Assembly (NCBI GenBank): GCA_964590255.1
Contig: CAZPYA010000006.1
Span: 22,722 to 86,721 of the forward strand
DNA from: JAKIYB01 sp964590255
GTDB lineage: Bacteria; Armatimonadota; Hebobacteria; CAIYQO01
Length of the DNA stretch: 64,000 nucleotides
Reading direction: 5' to 3'
A model generated the notes under the pieces. That model made no database searches and was not told where the DNA came from. It was given only the letters and a program-made list of their open reading frames with translations. A program made the position numbers and the translations under genes. Shown here piece after piece: positions 42,988 to 51,730 of the stretch (position 1 is its first letter; each line of letters begins with the position of its first letter).

Positions 42988-43569
42988 TTACACCGGCTCC
43001 TCAAACAGCACCCGCACCCCCAGCCGCTTCAATTGGGCGATAGAGATGGCGCTCAAGATGATGTAGACGACGAAGGGGATGATACCATACCAAGCAACCT
43101 CATCAGCATGGATTGAAAATGCATATGTAAACGAGCCGGTGTATGGCATGGGGATAAAAACATACCCGAGTAACCAGACAATCACAGGAAACGTAACTTG
43201 AAGTAGACCATTTACACCCGTCAGCAGTGTAATTCGCCGTAACGTCCACTTTTGTCGAAGCATCAAGCCGTGTGCAAGGCGGACATAGATCATCAATGCC
43301 ATTGCGTGATAGAGCAAAGCGAGGATTTCGAGGGTCATGACGTAGCCATGATCACGCCAAATGCGATAATGGGAATCGATCAGCATCCATCCAATATCAA
43401 TTAGCAATCCAAAGCACACACATCCAAAGTATGCCGCGAGCATCCTTTGTAAAGCAACGACCACCCGCAACCGCCCCGGCTCCTGCACCACCACCGGCGT
43501 GGTGGGGTTGGCGGGCGTCGGCGGCACCAGCGGCGCTGTCATGGCTTGCGTATTCGGTTTCTCTTCCAT
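42988..43569 (-). CDS. Integral membrane protein, unknown
   Basis: The 193-aa product starts at ATG 43569 (GAAGGAACC upstream). A Pro/Thr-rich N-terminal tail of about 35 residues is followed by four or five hydrophobic segments ('MLAAYFGCVCFGLLIDIGWML', 'YVMTLEILALLYHAMALMIYV', 'LLQVTFPVIVWLLGYVFI', 'GIIPFVVYIILSAISIAQL'). No family recognised; the form resembles DUF2569-type proteins, but I cannot confirm this. It is convergent with the NYN gene, and shares its lower G+C content except at the N-terminal tail. Confidence 0.6.
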   Translation of the reverse strand: MEEKPNTQAMTAPLVPPTPANPTTPVVVQEPGRLRVVVALQRMLAAYFGCVCFGLLIDIGWMLIDSHYRIWRDHGYVMTLEILALLYHAMALMIYVRLAHGLMLRQKWTLRRITLLTGVNGLLQVTFPVIVWLLGYVFIPMPYTGSFTYAFSIHADEVAWYGIIPFVVYIILSAISIAQLKRLGVRVLFEEPV

Positions 43570-43632
43570 CGCGGTTCCTTCATCTCCATCACGGGTGGTG
43601 GCTTCCGTCCACGAATGCCACGGCGGGCGTCG

Positions 43633-44472
43633 CTATGGTCCGATGATTCCCAATACCCGCGCCGCATTGCCGCCTAATATTGCCGCCAGTTCATCCGCTG
43701 TCAGTGGCAGCGCCCGCAGGTCGGCCAGCGCCTGTGCCTGGTCGGTCCATGGCGAGTCGGAGCCGAAGAGGATGCGGTCGGCGCCGTGGGCGCGGATGAT
43801 GCGCAGCGCCTGCGCGGGGGTGAGGCGCGGGAAGACCGGGGCATCGGCGGCGCGCCCGCCGGTGGTCAGGGAGTAGGACGTTTCCAGATACACGTCGCGG
43901 CCGACCAAATACTGCTCCACCGCGTCCCATTGCGCGTAGCCGCCCATGTGCGCGGCAATGACGGTGAGGCCGGGCACGGCGTCCAACACCCGCGCCAGTC
44001 CGTCGGGTGGGCAATGCGGCGGCGGGGGCAGGCCGATGTCGACGCCCGCGTGCAGCAGCAGCAGCAGGCCGGCGTCAGCCATGGCGCGGTACAGGGGCAG
44101 CAACCGCGGCTCGTCCACGAAAAAGCCCTGGTAATCCGGGTGCAGCTTCACCCCGCGGATGCCGTCGGCGACGAGTTGCGCAACCTCTGCCTCCCAGCCC
44201 TCCGCGTCCGGATGCAGCACGCCGAAACAGGTGAGCTGCGAAAATTGCGCGTTCACCTCCGCCGCCCAGGCATTGATGACGCGCACCTGCGACGGCTTCG
44301 TCGCCACCGGCATCACTGCCGCGCGGTCGATGCCCGCCCGCGCCATCGCCGCGCACAGCCCGGCATTCGTGCCATCGGTATACGCCGACACCTGCGCCCG
44401 CCCCGTCAACTGTGCCAACGCCCGCTCCGCCAGCGGATCGGGAAAAGTATGGGTGTGGATATCGATAATCAT
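43633..44472 (-). CDS. Amidohydrolase-2-family metal-dependent hydrolase
   Basis: The 279-aa product opens with the metal-binding 'MIIDIHTHTFPDPLAE'. 'GVKLHPDYQGFFVDEP', 'LLLLLHAGVDIGLPP', 'LTVIAAHMGGYAQWDAVEQYL' and 'ILFGSDSPWTDQAQAL' supply the other His and Asp ligands of the (beta/alpha)8 barrel. The family (ACMSD-like, PF04909) contains decarboxylases and hydrolases of small aromatic or sugar-derived acids; the substrate cannot be predicted. Cytosolic. It may be co-transcribed with the membrane protein gene 63 bases downstream. Confidence 0.88.
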   Translation of the reverse strand: MIIDIHTHTFPDPLAERALAQLTGRAQVSAYTDGTNAGLCAAMARAGIDRAAVMPVATKPSQVRVINAWAAEVNAQFSQLTCFGVLHPDAEGWEAEVAQLVADGIRGVKLHPDYQGFFVDEPRLLPLYRAMADAGLLLLLHAGVDIGLPPPPHCPPDGLARVLDAVPGLTVIAAHMGGYAQWDAVEQYLVGRDVYLETSYSLTTGGRAADAPVFPRLTPAQALRIIRAHGADRILFGSDSPWTDQAQALADLRALPLTADELAAILGGNAARVLGIIGP

Positions 44473-44723
44473 TGGATTTGGTGATTCGTGCTGCGCTGTG
44501 CGAATCCCTGCCGCGCGCCGCTAAGGGAGGGGTAATCAGTAGTTGTAGTGGGTCATGACCATGGTCTTTGATACGAGAACCAACCGTCATATTTCCTTAT
44601 CTCAATTGTCCGCGCAGGCGGACACCCGGCGCGCAGGCGCCCCGCAGCCGGGACTTCAGTCCCAGCACAGGCTACCAAACCATGGTACAACGTGTCGCCC
44701 CACTACAATTTCTGACTACTGAC

Positions 44724-44864
44724 TAATACTACTCCGTTAGGTCCAGAAGCTTGAGCGTATCTAATGAACAGAGATCGTCAGTCCACGAAGGTGGACTTCG
44801 TTTCTCCAGTCCCGGATTTCAATCCGCGGAACCAGAGGCCTCGACACGTCACGGAGTAGTATTA
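44724..44864. mobile_element. MITE-like element with TAATACTACTCCGT termini
   Basis: A 141-base element bounded by perfect 14-bp inverted repeats (44724-44737, 44851-44864). The flanks CTACTGAC (44716-44723) and CTACTTAC (44865-44872) match in seven of eight positions. Inside is the 32-base core shared with 21025-21056, and a further degenerate relative lies at about 44610-44680. It lies in the 461-base gap before the MraY-fusion gene; nothing else recognised there except a TATGAT at 44921-44926. Confidence 0.78.
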
Positions 44865-44933
44865 CTACTTACTGCTCCCCCGGGCACCCGCATCCGCTGG
44901 ACGCCCCACTCCCGGCGCGGTATGATACGGGTG

Positions 44934-47900
44934 ATGCCCGCGAACGTGATATATCTGCTGTTTGCGCTCGGCACACTGCTTGTCAGCCTGTTTGCCACGC
45001 GCGCCATCCGGCGGGCGTTCTCGACGTTCCGCTCGCGCGAGCGCAAAGTGGGCAAAGAGCTGGTGTACCGCCACTACCCGCGGCACAAAAAGCCGCTGGG
45101 CGGGGGCGTGGCCATCTTTGCCGCGCTGCTGGCGGGGGTGGCGGTCGCCAGCCTGCCGCCGGTGCGCCAGGCGCTGCTGCCGCAATTGGACGCCGCGCAG
45201 CAAGCGCGCGTCATCGGCATGGCGTGGGCGTGGCTGCTCTGCGGCATCGCCTTCGCCGCCATCGGCTTCATCGACGACTGGCGCAAGGTGACCGCCGCGC
45301 GGGGCCTCAGCGAGCGAGTCAAGCTGCTGCTGCAGGGCGTGTGCGCGCTGCTCTTCACCGCGCTACTCATCTACTTCAACCTGCGCGTCATCCCCGGCCA
45401 CCATCCCACCGCCGTCTTCCTGCCCTTCGCCGGGTGGCTGCCGCTGTATCCGTTTTTCATTGCCTTCGGCGCGCTGGTTATCGTGGCGGCGGCCAACGCG
45501 GTGAATCTCATCGACGGGCTGGACGGCCTGGCGGGCAGCAGCCTGCTCATCCCCTTCGCCGGCTACCTGGTGCTGGGCGGCCTGCTGCTGCACCCCACCA
45601 CTCCGCCACTGCTGCCGTTGCTCGGGCTGTGCGCCATCGCCGGCTTCCTCATCTTCAACCTGCCGCCGGCGAAGATCATCATGGGCGATACCGGCGCGCT
45701 GGGGCTGGGCGCGTCGCTGGGCATGCTCGCGCTGCTCTCCGGCACCGAATGGCTGCTGCTGCTGCTTGGCGCGCCGTTCATCATCACCACCCTCTCGGTG
45801 ATGCTGCAGATGGCAGTCATCAAGGTCTTCCGCGGGCCCATCAAGCTGCTGCGCCACCAGACCACCGAAGTGTTCCGCCCCTTCCTCTGCACCCCACTGC
45901 ACCATCACTTCCAGTGGCTGGGGTGGAATCCGTGGATCATCCTCGCCCTCTACGCCGGCACCACCGTGCTCATCACCGGCGTCGCCATCCTCGCCTACGT
46001 CACGAACGGCTCCCCACTCGGCGCGTGGCTATGGGTGGTCGGCCTGGCGCTGCAGGTGGTCTTCCTGGTCATCGCCGCGCTGCAAAAGCTGGTGCAGGCA
46101 AACTACTTCCTCGGGCTGGAGGCGGTGGACGGCACCCACGACCGCGCGCTGGTGCTGTATAAAGGCCTGCCGGCGAACATACTCGGCGCGCGCTGGTACG
46201 TGGTGGAATACTACACGGATATCACCGAGACAATGGTGAACGATATCGCCGCGGAAGGCATCCTCTGGCGCAACGTCTCCGAGATCGAGGCGCACGTGAC
46301 GCTGGGGAAGATCTACCACGCCCACAAGCGCTACGCGGGCGCCATGGAAGAGTGGGAGCGCGTGCCGGTGCGCAACCTGCTCATCCGCGAAAACGTGGTG
46401 GTGCAGCTCGGTGAGATCTACCATAAAGCCAACGACTACATGAAGGCCATCAAGCTGCTGGAACAGCTCAACCCGGGCCGGCTGGCGCGCATCCCCGGGC
46501 TGATGGCGGAGATTCAGCACGCGAAGGTGCAAATCGGCAACATGGCCGGCAAGCTGTACCATCAGGCGAAGGCGCACCTGAACCGCGTGGAGGCGACGGT
46601 GCGCGACGAGCACCCGCTCACTCGCGACGCTCAGGCACTGCTGGCGCGCGAGTTGGAAGCGGCGATGCAATACACCCAGCAACTGCGTGAGCTGCTGGAA
46701 TACGAGCGTTACAAGGCCGAGCAACTCGGCGAGCTGAACGACGCGCAGAACGGCCCCGACCTTTACCGCCGCATGGATACCATCCTCGCCGTGCGCCGCG
46801 ACGAGCTGATGGAGGCGCTGCGCTGGGTGGAGACGCTGGCTGAGCCGGACGCTGCCACACCGCGCACCCCCGCCACCGAGCTGGCCGACGCGCTGCGCAT
46901 GACCCCGGCGGAGATTTGCCAGGCGCTGGACGTGCCTGGCCCGCTTGCGGTGAAGAGCCTGGCAAAGCTGACGAAACCGTCGCGCAACACCCTCTACCGC
47001 GTGCAGACCGAGCCGCACCCGCCGCTGCCCGAGCTGTGGATGGCGAAATGCTACGAGGACGAGCAGGTCACCTTCTTCTCCGCCTGCTACCGGCGCGAGC
47101 GCGGCGTGCTGCACATCCTCCACGAGGCGAGGGCGCCGGTGCCGCGGCCGCTGGGCGGCTACCTGGGCTCGCACCGCGCCGTGCTCTTTTTAGAAGACGT
47201 GGGTATGCAGGATCTGGCGGCAACGCTGGCCGCGCTGCCCGCCGGCGACCGCGCCGGGCGCCTGGCGCTGCTGCGCCGCGGGCTGCGGATGCTTACCGGC
47301 CTCTACACCCATGCGCTGCCCGTACTGCCCCGGTTGGAGCGCGAGGTGAAGAAAATCGTCAAGGAAGTGCTCACCCCCGACTACTTCCTCAACTCGGCCG
47401 CCATCGCCCTTAATCGCATCCTCACCCTGCGCCGCCGCCAGCTCACCGCCACCGAGCGCGACCGGCTGGAAATGGCATTGCGCCCCATCACCGCGACCGT
47501 GCTGGAGGCGCCCAAAACCTTCATCCACTTCGAATGCACCCCCGGCAACGTGCAGGTGGGCGACGACCGGGAGATCGCGTTGGACTTCGAGCAGTCCACC
47601 CTGGGCCCCGCTGCCTTCGACGTCGCCTCGCTCCTCTACTCGCCGGAAGCCGACTGTAGCGAGGCGGAACTCGACAGCCTTCTCGCGTTCTATCACGACC
47701 AGCTTCCCGGCGACGACCAGGGATACCTCACCGTCCAACCAGAGGTGCTGAATGCCGCCGCCATCCTGAAAATGGTCTTTTATGCCGGCTCCGCCGCCAA
47801 CTTCTACCGCAAATTCGAAGACGGCGCCCGCCTCGACGCCATGGAATGGTACCTGCGCACCGCCGAACGCCTCCTCGCCGCCCACCCCGCCTCCGCCGAT

Positions 47901-47954
47901 TTGACCGAGCTGCTGGGAAGCTGCTGGCCGGCTGAGATGCGGAGCGCGCGGTAG
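44934..47954 (+). CDS. MraY/WecA-family phosphoglycosyl transferase fused to TPR-like region and APH-type kinase
   Basis: The 1006-aa product is read from ATG 44934; ATG 44922 is also possible. Residues 1-380 are a polytopic polyprenyl-phosphate sugar-1-phosphate transferase: 'GFIDDWRKV' and 'ANAVNLIDGLDGLAGSS' (Mg/active-site Asp residues), 'IIMGDTGALGLGASLG' and 'TPLHHHFQWLGW', the HHH motif of MraY. Residues about 385-560 are helical, with TPR-like 'ILWRNVSEIEAHVTLGKIYHAHKRYAGAMEEWERVP'. About 680-1000 is an aminoglycoside-phosphotransferase/choline-kinase-like fold: Lys in 'LWMAKCY', 'AVLFLEDVG', the catalytic-loop 'FIHFECTPGNVQV' (Glu where Asp is usual) and 'IALDFEQSTLG'. MraY is normally about 360 aa and sits in the dcw cluster; neither holds here. 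The kinase may act on a sugar or lipid, or may be inactive. Confidence 0.85.
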   Translation: MPANVIYLLFALGTLLVSLFATRAIRRAFSTFRSRERKVGKELVYRHYPRHKKPLGGGVAIFAALLAGVAVASLPPVRQALLPQLDAAQQARVIGMAWAWLLCGIAFAAIGFIDDWRKVTAARGLSERVKLLLQGVCALLFTALLIYFNLRVIPGHHPTAVFLPFAGWLPLYPFFIAFGALVIVAAANAVNLIDGLDGLAGSSLLIPFAGYLVLGGLLLHPTTPPLLPLLGLCAIAGFLIFNLPPAKIIMGDTGALGLGASLGMLALLSGTEWLLLLLGAPFIITTLSVMLQMAVIKVFRGPIKLLRHQTTEVFRPFLCTPLHHHFQWLGWNPWIILALYAGTTVLITGVAILAYVTNGSPLGAWLWVVGLALQVVFLVIAALQKLVQANYFLGLEAVDGTHDRALVLYKGLPANILGARWYVVEYYTDITETMVNDIAAEGILWRNVSEIEAHVTLGKIYHAHKRYAGAMEEWERVPVRNLLIRENVVVQLGEIYHKANDYMKAIKLLEQLNPGRLARIPGLMAEIQHAKVQIGNMAGKLYHQAKAHLNRVEATVRDEHPLTRDAQALLARELEAAMQYTQQLRELLEYERYKAEQLGELNDAQNGPDLYRRMDTILAVRRDELMEALRWVETLAEPDAATPRTPATELADALRMTPAEICQALDVPGPLAVKSLAKLTKPSRNTLYRVQTEPHPPLPELWMAKCYEDEQVTFFSACYRRERGVLHILHEARAPVPRPLGGYLGSHRAVLFLEDVGMQDLAATLAALPAGDRAGRLALLRRGLRMLTGLYTHALPVLPRLEREVKKIVKEVLTPDYFLNSAAIALNRILTLRRRQLTATERDRLEMALRPITATVLEAPKTFIHFECTPGNVQVGDDREIALDFEQSTLGPAAFDVASLLYSPEADCSEAELDSLLAFYHDQLPGDDQGYLTVQPEVLNAAAILKMVFYAGSAANFYRKFEDGARLDAMEWYLRTAERLLAAHPASADLTELLGSCWPAEMRSAR

Positions 47955-47955
47955 G

Positions 47956-50900
47956 TTATCCCTCTCCCTCCACCCGCCTCACCATCACCTTCCCCAATGC
48001 CGGGGCGGTCTTGACGTCCGCCGTGACGCCTTTCGGGGTGTAGAGGGTGAAGGTTTTCCCGTCGTAGGCGAGGGCGGCGGCGCCGGCGCTGGTGAGGGTG
48101 ACGCCGCCGGCGGTGATGACGCCGTTGACGACCATCAGGCGGAGCGGCAGAGCGCCGCCGACGCGGACGAAGCCGCCGGCAGCGCGGATGTCGACGACGG
48201 CGTCCGCGAAGGTCACTTTCTCCGCGGCGAGGAAGAGGCGGTCTTCGCGGCCCTTCGCACTGATCGCCACGCCGGCACCATCGGCGATAGTCCGATAGGT
48301 CGGCGTCTCGGATGTGGGCCAGCGCGGGGTGATGAGCGTCAGGTACGGCTTGCCCGCCGGCTGCGAGATGCGCACGAGTTGCTGTGTCTCATACAGCTCG
48401 GGGTTCTGACAGTAGGGGAATTTCCCGGTGCTGGCGGCATCGGTGAGAATTTGCGGGTCGGCCGGCGCGGCGATGAACAGGTCCACGTCCACCCCGCACA
48501 TGCCGGGGAAGTGGTGAGTCTGGCCTTTCAGCACCGGCACGGTGGCCGGGGGCGCGGGCTCGGCGGGGGCGGCGTCCGGGTCGGTGGGCGGTGGGGTGGT
48601 CGGCGCGCTCTTCAGCGCATTGGCCCAGTTCTTGCCCATGTTGCGCACCCAGTCATCGTGGCTGATCTTGATGGGCACCACGCCCGGCTTTGTCAGGCCG
48701 TCTGGGGCAACGGTGCGGGACATAATCCACCAGTGCAGGCTGGTGGCCACCTCGGGCCGGCTCACATCGTCGCGCACCAGCAGGTAGACGGGGTCGTCGC
48801 GGGTCTCATCCTTGGCGAAAAGCACGCCGCGCCGCCAGTGCGTGTCATCGGTGATACCCGCGGTGTAGTCGGCCACCGGACCGAGAGCAGCGAAGGCGGT
48901 GACGCTGCCGAAGCAGTTATTGTTGCCCGCGGCGAAGTCGATGCGGTTGCCGAAGGGCATGTCCATCATCCACGCGCCACCGTAGCTGTGGCTCCAGTAG
49001 CCGCCGAAGCGTGGCAACAACGGCGCGCCTTTGCCGTAGAAGTAGACGGCGCCGTTGTTCACCGGATACAGGTCCCAGCAGAAGCCGTCGTGGCGGAAGA
49101 GCACGTTCGATTCGTAATCACCCTCCGGGTGGCTGCGGAAGATCGATCCCATGCCCTCGTAGCGCCGCGAGTGCAGCGGCGTGGTCTTCAGCGGCTTGGA
49201 CGGATGGCCGAAGGCGATGAGGGTGAGGGCGATGTTGCGCCCGCCGGTCGAGCCCATGTTGTCCGGCGACGGCTTGCCCTGCTGCTCCCAGGCCCAGCGC
49301 ATGAGGCCGGCGTGGAACGGGTCATCCAGCCCCCATGGGTCGGCGCCGATCATGAAGGTGGGGTCCACCACGCCTGGCGCGCTGCGCCCGATGGGATGAT
49401 ACGTGCGCTTGCCGCCCATGCGCGGGTCTTTCGGCGTGAGCATATCCGCCAGGTAGTGGAAGGCCTTCTTCGGCCGGTTCATCCACTCGGCGTAGTCCGG
49501 CGCCACCTCGGCCACGCCCGCGCGCACCAGCGCCGACCAGAAGGGCGCGTAGCGCATGGTGTCGCGCGAGGAGTAGAACGGCGACTCCAGCAACGCGCCG
49601 CTGTCGTGGATGGTATAGCGGTAGTGCGGGCGCACCTCGGCCATGGCGAAGCGCAGCCAATCCCCCTTCATCGGGTGGTTCGTCAGCATGCAGGCGGTCA
49701 TCGCCCGCACGGAGAAGGCGCAGTGCTTTTGATTGGGCGTGCCCTGGCCGTATCCCGCCGGCTGCGAGCCGTCCGGCATGTGCACTGGCGGCTGCCAAGT
49801 CGGATCATGCATGACGTAGGTCATGAACGCCAGCTTCGTGAGCATGTCGCGTTTCTCCGCCGGCGAGAGGATATCGCTACCGAGCAGGAGTTCGAAACCG
49901 ACGCAGCGCAGCAACATCTGATCGGAGACATTCATGCTGCCCATCTGCCCGCCGTCTCCACCACTCCCTTCTCTCCAGAGGGGCCCGGCGCCGTCGAGGT
50001 AGCACTTGATGAAGAAGTCCAGATATTCCCGTGGGGTCTGATCACCGACACCCTGGCGGTCATCTAACTGTTCCAGATACACGCGATCACCATAGTAAAG
50101 ATAACCGGCGGAGATATACGCAATCCCTTGCGCGATCCCACCGCGCTCCCGGTATTTGGCGCGATACTGTTCGAAGCGTGCCTTCAAGTCGGCATTCGGA
50201 CTCAAGGCGGCGTCGTTGGCGCGATGCCCCCAACCGAAATACCCGCCATCTGATTTCCGTAATGCTTCCATATACGTTTTGATAGCGGGCTCGGTCTGGA
50301 GGCGGGCGCGGATGCCGGGCAGATCATTCGCGCTGAAATACGTGTGCGGAAACTCGATCTTCTCCATGTCCGGCCAAACAAGTTCCCAGTTCACAACCTT
50401 GTCAAGTGAGACGACGATATGCTTTGTCCACCAGCGATACAAGTCCTTCCCTGGATTCCCAGGGGTACCCGGCGGCATTTCGGGAAAGTCGGCGCCTTTG
50501 GCGATCAGAAATGCCCATGTCCGTCGGCCCTGTTGCAGCGGTGCTTCGGCCACGAGCTTCCCCCCGGGCAGCGCGGTAACGGTGAATGTTTGTTTATACG
50601 GTTCCGGCAACCAGTCAGCCGCTGAATTTTCCGTCCCGATCCATCCCAGCAAGTCGTCATTCGGTCCCCCGAGATAGCCGATCACTGATGTGAGATCTGG
50701 CAGATAGAAATCCCACCCGACCAACCCCGGCAATTTGTTGGGCTTCTCATACGAGATCGTTGTGCGCTGCATGTTCCCACGGAAATCTGCCTTAGTGGCG
50801 AATTGCGTCGGCTGCAGGCCCGTACCCAAGTCTAGCACCAGCGTCCCTGCCTTCTCGTAGCGCTCGTTGATCCGCACCAGTGGCTCGTTGGCACGTACCA

Positions 50901-51558
50901 AGACGATCATCGTATATGTGCCACCATCCGCAAAGGTATATGTGATACGAGCGCGGACGAGTATAGGTCCCGCATCCAGCAAGTCGGTGGCCACCTTCCG
51001 CAGTGGCCCGGCAGGCGTAATGGATGACGCCGCCGTCCATGCACCGGAAGCCATCTTCACCCCGAGCAATGGTCCCGGGATTTTCTCGGCGGACGCGGGA
51101 ACGTGAAGGTATTCCGCCAGTGTCGCGGTAGCGGAAGGTTCCCAGGTGCCGGCCGGTATGCGTGCCGCGGTGACGCCGTTACTGAATACGAGCGTGTTGC
51201 CGTCCTTCGTTACCGCCAAGTCTGTCTTCGGCGCGACGAATCCCTTGGTCACCGAGCGTAGGGTGAAAGTGCGCGTTGCATGAGCGGGGAGATCTGTGCG
51301 AAACCAGACATCGGCGCTTTTCACGCTGCCATCCGGGTAGGTCTGCAAGTTCTCCAACTGCACCGGCACGGCATTATTGCCATTATAGAGCGCCAGGCGG
51401 TCAGGAAAGAGCGTTCCGGGTGTCGCGACGGTTACTGGACGGTGTACCAAATCAGCCTGCCAGGCGTAGCCGAGATGCTCTTCGAGGGTAATGATCTGCG
51501 CGGCTGTCGCCACCAGATCGAAGAGCACGAGCACCAGGCCGAAGACGATATAGCGCAT
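47956..51558 (-). CDS. Large secreted protein, possible heparinase-like polysaccharide lyase
   Basis: The 1200-aa product starts at ATG 51558 (AAAGGAATC upstream) with a signal peptide (MRYIVFGLVLVLFDLVATAA). Residues 20-110 are a beta-domain ('LGYAWQADLVHRPVTVATPGTLFPDRLALYNGN') that recurs in the truncated gene at 53.4-53.7 kb. The middle (about 400-760) is helical with 'AQGIAYISAGYLYYGDRVYLEQL', 'GSMNVSDQMLLRCVGFELLLGSDILSPAEK', 'HYRYTIHDSGALLESPFYSSRDTMRYAPFW', suggesting an alpha/alpha toroid. The C-terminal 400 residues are beta-rich ('MGSIFRSHPEGDYESNVLFRHDGFCWDLYP'), as in heparinase II/III-type lyases. The 5' portion of the gene is less G+C-biased than the 3' portion. Enzyme class is inference. 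Confidence 0.6.
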   Translation of the reverse strand: MRYIVFGLVLVLFDLVATAAQIITLEEHLGYAWQADLVHRPVTVATPGTLFPDRLALYNGNNAVPVQLENLQTYPDGSVKSADVWFRTDLPAHATRTFTLRSVTKGFVAPKTDLAVTKDGNTLVFSNGVTAARIPAGTWEPSATATLAEYLHVPASAEKIPGPLLGVKMASGAWTAASSITPAGPLRKVATDLLDAGPILVRARITYTFADGGTYTMIVLVRANEPLVRINERYEKAGTLVLDLGTGLQPTQFATKADFRGNMQRTTISYEKPNKLPGLVGWDFYLPDLTSVIGYLGGPNDDLLGWIGTENSAADWLPEPYKQTFTVTALPGGKLVAEAPLQQGRRTWAFLIAKGADFPEMPPGTPGNPGKDLYRWWTKHIVVSLDKVVNWELVWPDMEKIEFPHTYFSANDLPGIRARLQTEPAIKTYMEALRKSDGGYFGWGHRANDAALSPNADLKARFEQYRAKYRERGGIAQGIAYISAGYLYYGDRVYLEQLDDRQGVGDQTPREYLDFFIKCYLDGAGPLWREGSGGDGGQMGSMNVSDQMLLRCVGFELLLGSDILSPAEKRDMLTKLAFMTYVMHDPTWQPPVHMPDGSQPAGYGQGTPNQKHCAFSVRAMTACMLTNHPMKGDWLRFAMAEVRPHYRYTIHDSGALLESPFYSSRDTMRYAPFWSALVRAGVAEVAPDYAEWMNRPKKAFHYLADMLTPKDPRMGGKRTYHPIGRSAPGVVDPTFMIGADPWGLDDPFHAGLMRWAWEQQGKPSPDNMGSTGGRNIALTLIAFGHPSKPLKTTPLHSRRYEGMGSIFRSHPEGDYESNVLFRHDGFCWDLYPVNNGAVYFYGKGAPLLPRFGGYWSHSYGGAWMMDMPFGNRIDFAAGNNNCFGSVTAFAALGPVADYTAGITDDTHWRRGVLFAKDETRDDPVYLLVRDDVSRPEVATSLHWWIMSRTVAPDGLTKPGVVPIKISHDDWVRNMGKNWANALKSAPTTPPPTDPDAAPAEPAPPATVPVLKGQTHHFPGMCGVDVDLFIAAPADPQILTDAASTGKFPYCQNPELYETQQLVRISQPAGKPYLTLITPRWPTSETPTYRTIADGAGVAISAKGREDRLFLAAEKVTFADAVVDIRAAGGFVRVGGALPLRLMVVNGVITAGGVTLTSAGAAALAYDGKTFTLYTPKGVTADVKTAPALGKVMVRRVEGEG

Positions 51559-51620
51559 GGTGATTCCTTTCGGATACGGGCCGTCGAACACATCAACGAA
51601 CCGTTGTGATTAACTTCGAG

Positions 51621-51659
51621 AAAAAACGCCAGCCCCCTGCTCAGCAGTGGGGCCGGCGT
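51621..51659 (-). terminator. Intrinsic terminator of the second pseudopilin gene
   Basis: Stem ACGCC-x-GCCCC-CTGC closed by a TCA loop (51626-51659, one mismatch) followed on the minus strand by six U residues (51626-51621). It separates the pseudopilin from the lyase-like gene. Confidence 0.85.
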
Positions 51660-51730
51660 ATCACGTGCAGCCTTTATATCAGTAATGAAGACACCCTCAA
51701 GCGCCTCCTTGCCTGATCCAGTGAGGGAGA

